NCBI GenBank assembly: GCA_000733355.1 | Contig: JNVV01000004.1 | Span: 1,714,785-1,778,784, forward strand | DNA: 64,000 nt | Origin: Falciphora oryzae | Lineage: Eukaryota; Ascomycota; Sordariomycetes; Magnaporthales; Magnaporthaceae | Direction of reading: 5' to 3' | Shown: positions 21,551-30,753 of the stretch, piece after piece | Position numbering within the stretch: the stretch's first letter is position 1 | Layout of the letters: every line of letters starts with the position of its first letter | Notes under the pieces: model-generated | What the model was told of the DNA's origin: nothing | Databases searched by the model: none | The model's input: only the letters and a program-made list of their open reading frames with translations | Translations under genes and position numbers: made by a program

Positions 21551-22118
21551 GCGTGAAGCGCACTGGGAAAGAAGGGGGGAAAGGAAAGGGCTGGAGAAAT
21601 GAAATGCAGACATGTGTTTGCCGCCGAATACGAGGCAGCTTGCAAAGCTATTGACAAGAACACAAACCGTGTGTGCTGTGAATGAAGGACATCCTATGTC
21701 AAGCGCATCATCTGTTGTCTCCTGACCAGACATACCGTTGAATCTGTCTGCCCAAAACCTATCATCCAATACCGCCACCTCCAGCGTGAGGAGGAACTAC
21801 CCCGGCGACAGGCGCGGCGAAGTCCCTGAATATTGCTGCCGGTTCAATCCTTTACTCCTCAGCCTCGGCGTCCTGGCTCATGCCACCGCGAGGGGTACGG
21901 CGGCCTGTCCATTCGTTTTTTGTATTAGTTATGTGATTCAACCAGGCGAGACCGGAGGTTGGTGGAAGAAGAGAGCAAAAGGAGACATACGGAGGTTTTG
22001 AACGGCAGGGCCGGGGATGGGGTAGCTGCTAAACTGCTGGTAGAGGCTGAAGATGACTGTTTTTTTTTTTTTTGTTCAATAATCGGGTCAGCTTTGAACT
22101 ACTCTCGCCAGTCACTCA
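21551..22118. other. Intergenic between convergent LPMO genes
   Basis: Shared 3' region of the two AA9 genes. A run of 13-15 T bases lies at about 22060-22073. No gene seen. Confidence 0.5.
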
Positions 22119-22994
22119 CTACTCTACTGCCAACCATCCTGGAAAATGCTTACTGCCGGGTTGGGTCGGACTGTACAGGCTCCGGCCGGGGGTGCCGCCG
22201 GAGAGCTGCCGGGAGCCGCCGCTGCGGATCTTGAGGTTGAGGCACTGCGGGTAGGCCTGGGCGCCGTTTTGCTGGCCGGCGGCGTGCAAGGCGATGATCT
22301 CGTGGCGCAGCACGTAGTTGCCGGGGGCCAGGTTGCGCGGGATCGTCAGGTCCGACGCGAAGTTGTTGCGGATCAGCGTGTCCGTCACCCAGTTGCCCGG
22401 GTTGCTGCCCGAGATCAGCCCGCCCTCGGAGACCTTGGTGAAGGAGAGGCTGCCGGCCGAGGCGGACGTGCACTCGCCTGGGGGATGGGAGATGCGCGTT
22501 AGTTATAGGTGGTTGCTTTTGACGTCACTGCGTGGGCTGGGGAGGGGCTTACCGTTGCAGGGGGCCAGGTAGTTGAGGATGGGACCGTGGTGCGATTCGG
22601 GCCAGGTGTTCCAGTAGATCTATGGAGGAGTAAAACGGCGGGTGAGTATTGATGATATACATGCGCGCTCCTAAGAAAGACGCAATGGATCCCATACCGT
22701 CAGGCGGTCGCCCGCGTTGGCCTCGATGTAGGTCTGGCCCGGGGTGGCGCTTTTGTGGCAGGCAATATCGTTGGAGCCAAAGGCGCTGGGCTCGACGAAG
22801 CCGTTGTCCTGGTTCATGGCCCTCCACCCTGGGGTGTTCTGCCTTTGATCAGCAGGGAGATAGAACCAATTAGGGTTGGCGCCCTGGATCCGGCTGCCGC
22901 CGTTGACGCTGACGCTCGACACGTAGCCGTGCGCCGACGTGAGCTGCACCAGGGGCAGGGCGAAGACCGCCGCAAGCGAGACCAAGGAGTGCAT
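22119..22994 (-). CDS. AA9 lytic polysaccharide monooxygenase, HGYVSS type
   Basis: Second AA9 enzyme, a different subgroup from its neighbour. Exons 22994-22698, 22619-22553 and 22477-22119 give 240 aa. Signal peptide [21 protein letters not shown], then mature [12 protein letters not shown] with copper-brace His1. [25 protein letters not shown], then [18 protein letters not shown] with the second His, [35 protein letters not shown] with the axial Tyr. The microexon of 67 nt carries the active-site loop. No CBM. A start at 22994 was chosen because it begins the signal peptide; an ATG at 23057 would precede it with 21 charged residues. Confidence 0.95.
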
Positions 22995-23162
22995 GGCTTT
23001 GGGCGTGCGTGGGGTGGCTTTTGTTTTTCCGACAAAGAAAGGGGCAGCGAGGGGCAAGGGCGGATCTCCGAATGTCTACACGATGGAACAAGAGAGGGTG
23101 GTGGCCTGAGGGTGAGGAACAAGTCCAGATGGGAGAGCCAGGAAAGCCATCTCAAGCTCTCC

Positions 23163-23169
23163 TTATATA
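23163..23169 (-). promoter_or_regulatory. TATA box of AA9 gene B
   Basis: TATATAA on the minus strand, about 170 bp upstream of the start at 22994. Confidence 0.4.
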
Positions 23170-23320
23170 CCGCTTCTCCTTTCCCATTTCTTTGCTTTTC
23201 CCTTTTCGTTCTGTCTCGGCCTCTTCTCGACGATGCCCCTGAGCCCTGAGCCAAGTCAGCAGGCACCTTGGCCCCATCGTCCGCCGGGCCTCGAGACCGG
23301 GAGGCATCGCGTAACGGGGA

Positions 23321-23386
23321 GTGGGGTTGACGGCGGGCGCGAGTTGATTGCAATGCCGTTGGTCAAATGCCGCAGGTGGCGTGGGG
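23321..23386 (+). promoter_or_regulatory. Paired CreA-like sites
   Basis: GTGGGG at 23321-23326 and 23381-23386 both fit the carbon-repressor CreA consensus SYGGRG and lie 330-390 bp upstream of AA9 gene B. A third copy (23009-23014) is in the leader. The motif is short and common in GC-rich DNA. Confidence 0.25.
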
Positions 23387-25244
23387 TGACGTCGGGCGGG
23401 CGTTCATGCTGGCCAGCTCGGCGTCTGCTCCATGGTCGGGCCGTTCGGGCGGTGCCTGGCAGAGCAGCTATTGACGGAGAAAACGCCAGCGCTGGCTGTG
23501 ATGGGTGGTTTGGTGGCGTCGAAGGATCCCCTCCCTTTCCCGGCAGTCTTGGTCCGTATTGCCCGATGCGGCAGGCCTAGGATCTTGTTGCCGGTCACAG
23601 TCCGGGGTATGGGGAGCCGGGCGCAGGGGAGGCAGCTTACAAAAAGCAACCTTGCGGCATCACAACCGCCGCAATTTCCGCAGTCGTGTGACGATAGGCA
23701 GCATTCTGGGTGCGGCGGGATGGTGTGGCCGGGACCTGGGGTGCCGGGCTGGCTGGGCAGCTGGCCTCGATCCGAGGGCGGGCAGGCCAGGTCACGCTTC
23801 GACGGGCCCGACGTAATGCACCGCGCCCGCAGGACCGGCAGCGAATGAGAGCAATGAAGTCCAAACAAGCTATCCGTCACCACCCAACGACTGTGGGCCA
23901 AGGCGGCAAACGACGTGTTTCAGGCTAGCATGGCCAAGGTCCCAAGGTTGGACAAGTCGCAACGCACAGCAAAAGACGGACAGCGGGCCATCGTACCGAC
24001 TTCGGCCTCATGGGGGTCTGTCTCCGCCCCTTCCAAGACCGACCGATCATGGCGATGCGATGCAATCGTTCGTGCAGGCTGTAGCTAAGAAGAAGCACAT
24101 GCGTCTTTGCTACCCACCCCGTCAAGACCCCGAAGAAGGCTTCCCGGCTTTTCGGAGACACCTTTCAAGATCTCGTAGCCACTAGTTTAAAGTCCACGAA
24201 ACACCCATTACTGATAACAGCCAGCAGCCAAATGTACCGGACTCAGTGCCGGATTAATGATTTAGAAATCCCCCAGCTCCGATACGACGTGTGAACAGAG
24301 TGAGATGACGACCTCATCTTCCACAGGGTCTACCGCTTGCTGTAATTAGGCAGGCCAACAAGAGTGGGACGATACGTAAGTTCACCTCTTTCCGATTTGC
24401 CTGGCCACCATAGTCGAGCCCTCGCAGCTTTCAGCGTCATCGTTTATGAACAAAGTAAAGGAGATGTTCTCGCGGACCGCGATCGATAAACAGAGGATAA
24501 TGGGTTATCAAAGGATTTTGGGGCATCGGAGAGAAAATTGAAACAAATGCCCGGTCCACTAAGTTTTTGAAAGTTGTGAGCGTTGAGATATAAAAACCAA
24601 GCTGCCCGGAGGGCTGCTCTGTGCAAAATGTAATAAGGAAACAAACAAAATACCGAAAGGAGGGAGAAGTGCGTGAAAGCATCTGGGGCTAAACACAAAA
24701 GAGAAGATACCTAGCAAACCCGCATCTCTTTATGTTTCTTCTCGCCCGCTCAGTGAGATATTACAAAGAACCTTGTGTTCACGATCAGACTACGAGCCTC
24801 TATTACCCAGTCATAATAGTTTGTTTGCAGTATGTGAGTGAACCACGCTACTACGGAAGCATTATTTTGGTTCTTGTATAAATACCCGGTAGGCATACCA
24901 AACCGTCGGCTTTTTATCCCCCCTACATTCATAAATTTGCTTTCTACCCGGCCAGATAGTCATACCCTACGTGCCGTCTCTCATGTCTGCTAGCCGCCTG
25001 TGTTAGCTCGCAGAGATGGATAATTAGCGGTCTCTGCAGCGGAACGGTCCGCCCCGCGCTGTGTCCCTTTCAACAACCATGCCTGGACTTTAGCCGTTCT
25101 CTAAGCATCGTACCATGTAGACACAGCTCATGGGTATCAAAGAATGAACGTCTATATCGGGCAGTTTTCTCCATAGAAATGCCGATCTCACAGTCACTTC
25201 ATTTATCCGGTCTTCCTCGCCCAACGCAACGCAACCAAAAAAGA

Positions 25245-25310
25245 TGGGCCCAGCCGGGATTGAACCGGCGACCTTCAGATATCTTTGACCGGCCACTGAG
25301 CTATGTGCCC
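25245..25310 (-). pseudogene. tRNA-like relic, probably from tRNA-Lys
   Basis: On the minus strand: a 7-bp acceptor stem (GGGCACA with TGGGCCC, one mismatch), TA GCTCAGT of a D-arm with internal promoter A-box character, ATCTGA then AGGTC as the variable loop, and a perfect T-arm (GCCGG TTCAATC CCGGC). The segment is about 65 nt, roughly seven short of a tRNA; the D-stem return strand and the anticodon loop are missing, so it cannot fold normally. The AATCTGAAGGTC-like part resembles tRNA-Lys. Confidence 0.5.
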
Positions 25311-25640
25311 TGATCTGATTGTCTCGTGACGCTCATGATCGCGACGAGGCCGGTGGTGTTTCGCTCCACAGCGTGAGTCATTATAGCTCCGTACTACCTG
25401 TCTCCATAGGACGGATGCGTAATAGGTAATTGTTAGTAGAATGACTGGCTTCCGATCCTTCAGCCGAGCTACGGCGGGGTAAATCCCGGCCCCTCTTGAA
25501 TAAGCCGGCCATCCTGTGAACGGGGCCCGGCGCTGCTTCACATTGACCTCTGGCCCCAACATCCACTTCTGTTCACACCGCAGCCTGCAGCAACATCACA
25601 CGCAGGAACCCGAGGCCACGCCACTCAGAAGAAGCCCACA

Positions 25641-26435
25641 ATGGCGACGGAAACCACAAAGCCCCGCGTCGAGCCGGTCCAGACCGAATACGACGTCGCG
25701 CGCTGCCACCACTGCGCCATCGAGGCCTTCGCGCGCCAGGCCGGCGACGGCATCTGGTGCGCCTTCAACCCGGGCTGGGCCACCCCCGAGGGCGAGGCGC
25801 GCGGCGCCCAGCGCCTGGTCGCCCGGTGGCGCGCCAGCCAGGCCCAAGGACCCGGCGCCCGGGACGCGCAGGGCCGGCCGCACACGGTCATCCTCAAAGC
25901 CGTGCTACCGCCCACAACCGAAGGGGAGCCCGAGACCATCGCGGGCATCGCCATCTGGGTTCAAGCCTCGTTCGTGCCGGGCCACGGCGTCGCGCCCGCC
26001 GAGGACCTGGGCGCCGCCGTCGACCTCGAGGCGCTGTACCCCGGGAACCCGGCCGAGCAGCGGTACCTGCGCCAGCTGGACGCGGCGCTGCACCGGCGCC
26101 GCGTCGAGGTCGTGCGCGAGAAGGCGGCGGCGGCGGCGGCGGCGGAGAAGGGCCCGCCCGCCACGGCGGCCTTCGTGCTGGACCTGTGCGCCGTCGACCC
26201 GGCCTACCAGCGCAGGGGCCTCGCGCGGGCGCTGGTGCAGTGGGGGCTGGACGAGGCGCGGAGGAGAGGGGGCATCGAGTGCATCACCGAGGCGTCCAGC
26301 ATGGGGAGGACGGTGTACCTGCAGATGGGCTTCAGGCAGGAGGGTGGCGAGACGGTGTATCCTGTCGATGAGGAGTTCAAGGATCGCAAGCTGCCGTCTA
26401 ATGTATTCCTAAGGACGGGTCTTCCTGGCCAGTAA
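25641..26435 (+). CDS. GNAT family N-acetyltransferase
   Basis: Acetyl-CoA-dependent transferase of unknown substrate, probably cytosolic. Single exon, 264 aa. Conserved GNAT motif A is LDLCAVDPAYQRRGLARALVQWG (Q-x-x-G-x-A acetyl-CoA loop); an N-terminal part YDVARCHHCAIEAF fits motif C/D of fungal small-molecule acetyltransferases. The C-terminus has GRTVYLQMGFRQEG, usual for motif B. An eight-alanine run (26124-26147) coded by pure GCG repeats lies in a loop before motif A; such tracts vary in length between strains. No signal peptide. Confidence 0.88.
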   Translation: MATETTKPRVEPVQTEYDVARCHHCAIEAFARQAGDGIWCAFNPGWATPEGEARGAQRLVARWRASQAQGPGARDAQGRPHTVILKAVLPPTTEGEPETIAGIAIWVQASFVPGHGVAPAEDLGAAVDLEALYPGNPAEQRYLRQLDAALHRRRVEVVREKAAAAAAAEKGPPATAAFVLDLCAVDPAYQRRGLARALVQWGLDEARRRGGIECITEASSMGRTVYLQMGFRQEGGETVYPVDEEFKDRKLPSNVFLRTGLPGQ

Positions 26436-27019
26436 CTCTGATATTCTCGATTATGAAGTCCCCAGGCTGACAACATGACCTGGTGCTCGAGTGACCTGCC
26501 CTAAGCGGTATAACAACGATGAATGTTGTTGAGCAAAAGGTGAAACGCTCTGAAGTATCAATACACGTAATGCCAACCGCCAATTATCAGGTTAGCTTTA
26601 CCTGTGAGCTCAACATATGAGATCTTCAAAACCGGCTCGAGCAAGCTCCGCATACCAGTGCCACCCCTGAATAAAGCAGTGCTCAATTCTTACACCGTTT
26701 TGAACGTATTGCTTGATTACTAGGCTGTTTTCACCAATCGTATGTTCTGACAATGCTGATCTCAGAATCGGTAATTCCTCTGGGGCGCTGTTGCTATTCT
26801 TTCTCCAGTAGCTTATCCCTTTCGCTTGTTGACTCATCCAGGCTCTTGACAAAAATCTTCAGGCAAGTCTATATTGCTTGAAATATGAGAGTCCTCATCC
26901 GTTAAACTTGACTGCTTCTGCCACAGGTCCACATTTGTCTGAATTGCATTGTGCCCTAAGAAGTCTTCTTTAATTCTACAGAAAGTTGCACATCTCACAT
27001 GGACGGACAGTAGTATATA
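26436..27019. other. AT-rich intergenic region left of the transposon
   Basis: Lower GC than surrounding genes. On the minus strand it contains two overlapping open frames, 27017-26834 (HVRCATFCRIKEDF...) and 26852-26610 (IKQYVQNGVRIEHCFIQGWHWYAELARAG), which I do not recognise. They could be remains of a gene into which the transposon jumped. Confidence 0.35.
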
Positions 27020-27063
27020 AGTCGGTGCACCCCCTGTCCGCGCACCCCCCTGTCCGCGCACTA
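27020..27063 (+). repeat. Left terminal inverted repeat
   Basis: 44 bp beginning AGTCGGTGCAC and ending CGCGCACTA, directly preceded by the target TA at 27018-27019. Confidence 0.92.
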
Positions 27064-27117
27064 GCTTAGGAAATAGCCACAACAACAACGATATCTTTGT
27101 GATGCTAAAAAATAAGG

Positions 27118-28761
27118 CTATCCAATAACAATAATCTCATCCTGTATATCATCCTGTTCAGCTTCTTCCGGAGATTCCAATGGTGTTTCTGGATCCATCA
27201 AAATCCCCCGTCTTTGCAGGTAAACCTGCCTCCCAGATACGAATGTCTGGTTGGGATCCGGAATAACCCTCTTCCTTTTTCTTTTTTGTACTGCCTCCAA
27301 CTGTGCCTCCAGCGCTTTGATTTTTTGGGAGGCTGTAGTGATTTCCAAATCCTTTAGTTCAAAGCCCTTCCGGATTTTCCTAAACCACAGCCGCTTCGTG
27401 GGGGTAGTCGGGATAGTGCGGGAAAAATCCTCGATTTGGCTGGCCAACTCCCGAGTTTTTTTGGGGGTCCCCCAGTCTTTTTTGGCAGCGGTTGGTAGTT
27501 TAGGGGATTGTTGCTTTGCTTTTCTTTTGTGCGGAATAACGGGGGCAGGCTTAGGGGCATTGTTATTGTTGTTTTCGAGCAAAAGCCGGCTCATAAGGGG
27601 TTTCGCCATATTAACCGGCCATAACCCCGATGCTTTCTAACCCGATTTGATATTGGCTTCGATAACGGCTTTGTTTCGTGCGCTTCGATAAGCTATAAGA
27701 AACTCTCGTTTCCCAACTGCCGTAAAGCAGCAAAAAAGTGCCTGGCCCATAATAATGGCCCGATATTGTGATTTGAGGGGTGAATAGACTGATAAGTCGA
27801 GTGGTTGAAGAACGTGAGATGTATGGGCAGGCAAATATAAAAGAAAAACGTCGTTTTGATAGCAAAGAAATTGGAAACGCTTTGTAACGTGTGATCCGTG
27901 GCCGTCGAGGATCAGGAGACGGGGGCCGGGGGGGTCGGGCCGGGTCCCTGGGAGGAAAACTTTTTGCAGCCATTCTATGGCCGCACGGTCTGTAGTCCAG
28001 CCGTTATCCATACAGGTGAATTCCCAATCCTCGAATTGGCCGTTTCTGTCCGGGAACCATTGGTCTTGCACATGCTTTCCTTTAAAAATGATAAGGGGCC
28101 GTTGTTTAACCCCTGTTGCCGAAACGCATTCGATGAAGGAGGTTTATTGCCGTGATCCCGGCTCTTTTCTGTGCAACGGCCGGGTCCCCGCGAGTCCCAA
28201 AACAAGCCCGTTGCCGGTCCTGCCCTTTTGGAGACCGCCCTTATCTATATTGTGGCGGTTTTGAGGGGGGATTTTTTTAATCTTAGGGATATCTAGCTTT
28301 CGCCACCATTTCGTGATTATTTCCGTAGTGGCACCGTTTACACGGACTTTTTCCATAGCTTTGCCTTTGTGGACTTGGATCTCTGGATTCCGGGCCAAAA
28401 ATCCGGCTGCCCAACGCTTCCCAAGGGGTGCTTTGTCGCTTGCCGTATGGAGGATCTCTTGCGCATAATAACGCAATTCTCCGTGGGTTGGGGGAAGCCC
28501 TAGGGCGGCCTGGATGGCTACCCATTTGGCCAGGTGTTTTTCTTGCACCGCGGAAAGCCGTTGGAACCGCTCTTGTGCTTGCTGATAGGGCTCGGCCCCT
28601 TTAATGCGGCCTCGTAGGGTGGACTCAGGTATCCCCTGATCAAAGGCGGCCGCCCGCCGGGACCAGCCCTTTCGCATTAAGGCGAAGGCCTCGGCGACGT
28701 TTTCTTCTGTCCAGCCCTTTTGCATCGACTTGGCTACAGAATGCACCAAAAATGAAGTCAA
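27118..28761 (-). pseudogene. Fot1/pogo-type DDE transposase with two stop codons
   Basis: One continuous frame of 548 codons from ATG 28761 to the stop at 27118, broken only by TAA at 28144-28146 (codon 206) and TAG at 27637-27639 (codon 375). Domains: N-terminal psq-like HTH (AFALMRKGWSRRAAAFDQGIP), Tc5/CENPB-type HTH (LAKWVAIQAALGLPPTHGEL ... PLGKRWAAGFLARNPEI), and DDE_1 catalytic domain with NIDK (Asp173), ILDGHGSH (Asp286) and LQPLDLSVYSPLK (Asp322). The last two Asp are 35 residues apart, the DD35D spacing of this group. All three catalytic Asp remain. A C-terminal coiled, basic region follows. The lesions are transitions and fit RIP. Confidence 0.9.
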
Positions 28762-28828
28762 ACGGATGAATTTTGATCAAAATATGGAAGATATAAAGTG
28801 TGCGTGGTGCCCGGGCCGAAAGATACAT

Positions 28829-28872
28829 TAGTGCGCGGATAGGGGGGTGCGCGGACAGGGGGTGCACCGACT
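28829..28872 (-). repeat. Right terminal inverted repeat
   Basis: Inverse of the left repeat with one difference (CTATCC where the left has CTGTCC). It is followed by the target TA at 28873-28874. The difference is a C-to-T change in CA context on the plus strand. Confidence 0.92.
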
Positions 28873-28874
28873 TA

Positions 28875-29217
28875 CCTCGAGAGGAAAGTCTGTTTCATGA
28901 AATGGTATCTTCATTGCATAATTGGGAAGTTCTGAAAATTTTCAAGGTTCTATAAGCATCATTACAAAAAACTACGCTTTCCCACAAAGGTCATCACATT
29001 AAATGCATCGTGAAACAAACATAACGTGACTGAAGGCACCTCACCATATGTGAAGCATCTGCTTCAGTCTGTCATCAAAAGAGCAAGAAAAAGCAGACGG
29101 CAAGGGCCCGCGCAACATCAAACAAATCACCCAGAAGCGCAGAACTTCTCGACCGAGCCCGCAACAGAGACCATAACCTACAACCAACTCCCCACCGCCG
29201 AACACACACCCCCTCGC
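28875..29217. other. AT-rich flank of the transposon, 3' region of the BTB gene
   Basis: No gene recognised. The part next to the element is AT-rich like the other flank; the right part is the 3' untranslated region of the BTB gene. Confidence 0.4.
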
Positions 29218-30753
29218 TCAAAGCTGGGCCTTGTCCGTGCCGACGGACAAGCCCGACTTGACCGACTGCAGCTCCATGTGCGTCAGGTGGACGTGCTGCA
29301 CGGGCGAAGGCACGTTTGCCAGGACGCGGCGCGCAAAGTCCTCGACCTCGGCGCCCGGGTTGCACTCGGCGTGCTTGGCGCCGCCGCCGATCGACGACAT
29401 GGAGCTGCCTGAAGAGCTCAGGGGCCGGATCATCTGCGCCGCGCTGGCCACCTTGGCCACGAGCGCGTCCAGGCTGACGGTCAGCTGGGGCGCCGCGGGG
29501 ATGGGCCAGAGGCCGCAGGCGTCGAGGGCTTTCACCATGGAGCCCAGGAGCGCGTTCTCGCAGTCGAGCCGGCACTCCTGCTTGCTGCTCGCCGCGGGCT
29601 CCCGGCAGTGCCGCCCGTTGGCCATCGCGAGCTTGCGGTGCACCGCCGTGATCTTTTGCAGGATCTGGTCTGCCGCCTCGAACCGGGTCGCGGCGATGGG
29701 TTCTGGGGTTGTCTTGTTAGTAGATGGGCAGACACCACCAGCACTATCACCAACTATCCCGTGAGGCGGATGGGACGAAATATATATATGAACCAATCAA
29801 GCAAAAATGGGTGGATGTGAGCTAGAATTACCTAGTATGTCCGGTAGGCGCAGATAGTCAAAAGTCTCAAGCGGCATCAGGTTCCCGTTGGTGCACCGGA
29901 CGAGCAGCTGCCCATCCTTGTTGACGGGACAGCCCAGCGCGAGCCGCCGCGCCTCCGACTCGAACATGGCATCGTCTCCGAGCACCCACGCGATCCACAG
30001 ACGGTAGGGGTGGCGGCGCCCCCGCTGAGACGAGCACCAGCCCTCCGCCCAGGGCCGCAGCAGGTGCGTCATGTCGTACTTGTCTGTGAGGATCGCGACG
30101 TGGAACAGCTCCACCAGCTCTATGGTCTCAGGGACATGCTCGGCGAAGCTGCTGTGGATGATACCCATTAGGATCCGGAACGCCCGCGGGTCGTCGTCAG
30201 GCAGTTCGACCGTCCACTCGTCCTGCGCTTTCGGTAGCGCCAAGGACGTCACCGAGGTGGTAGATGACGGCAGGGTTATCGGGGATATTGCTGACGTCTC
30301 CGGGGATGCTGACGGCAGGGATGACAACGAGGACGAGGGCACCGAGCCGCTGTCGGATGACAAGCTGCCTCCTGATGCAGCGCTATTCGAGCTGCTGGTT
30401 GCGCTTTCCTGAGAGCTGGTCCTCCGCGTCCCCCCAGGCCTCGACGATTCGCTGAATCCCCCGAACAGCATGGTTTTGAACACTGGCGAAGCCCGCGCCA
30501 GTGTCCGCGAGCAGACGACAAACCGCATTGGGTTCACCTTGGCCGTACCCACGGCGAGGTGTAGGTCTCCATCCGGGTCGAAAACGATAGGGGACGACGG
30601 CTGCCCTTCCTCCTCCGTGACGTCGCCCATCAAGAGCGGGGTCGACTTTGACCGGCTCCCCTTTGTCGGCCGTCCCGACCTGACCGTCTTCACCGAACTG
30701 GTCGACCTTGTTCGGACTGCGGGCGACGCGGCCATGTTGACGACAGACCCCAT
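29218..30753 (-). CDS. Fungal BTB/POZ domain protein
   Basis: Exons 30753-29832 and 29702-29218 give 468 aa; donor GTAATT, acceptor CCAG. After a basic, Ser-rich N-terminus, a fungal BTB-like fold begins at about residue 57 (IVFDPDGDLHLAVG, FVVCSRTLARASPVFKTMLFGGFSES). It is split by a Ser-rich insert of about 70 residues and resumes at WTVELPDDDPRAFRILMGIIHSSF, VELFHVAILTDKYDMTHLLRPWAEGW. The C-terminal 160 residues are helical with several His/Cys (HCREPAASSKQECRLDCENALL). Such proteins mediate protein-protein contacts, sometimes as Cul3 adaptors; a specific partner cannot be named. The ATG at 30735 is an alternative start. Confidence 0.85.

Larger units (their letters stand above)
22995..25640. 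other. Gene-free 2.6-kb region
   Basis: Holds the promoter of AA9 gene B (TATA at 23163-23169, GTGGGG at 23321 and 23381), an AT-rich stretch (about 24180-25000) without motifs, and the tRNA relic at 25245-25310. Open frames in the G/C-rich part show no family. Confidence 0.5.
27020..28872 (-). mobile_element. Fot1/Pot2-like Tc1-mariner (pogo) DNA transposon, 1853 bp
   Basis: Complete element: 44-bp terminal inverted repeats (27020-27063 and 28829-28872, 43 of 44 identical), a TA target duplication (27018-27019 and 28873-28874), and a single transposase frame on the minus strand. Length and TIR size agree with Fot1 (about 1.9 kb, 44-bp TIR) and Pot2 as I remember them. The TIR starts AGTCGGTGCAC and contains two copies of a CTGTCCGCGCAC unit. 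The transposase carries two in-frame stops, so this copy is non-autonomous, though it could still be mobilised in trans because its ends are intact. Confidence 0.93.

Noticed and set aside
23404..23901. 165-codon minus-strand open frame
   Set aside because: No family, overlapping frames on both strands in GC-rich DNA; probably chance.
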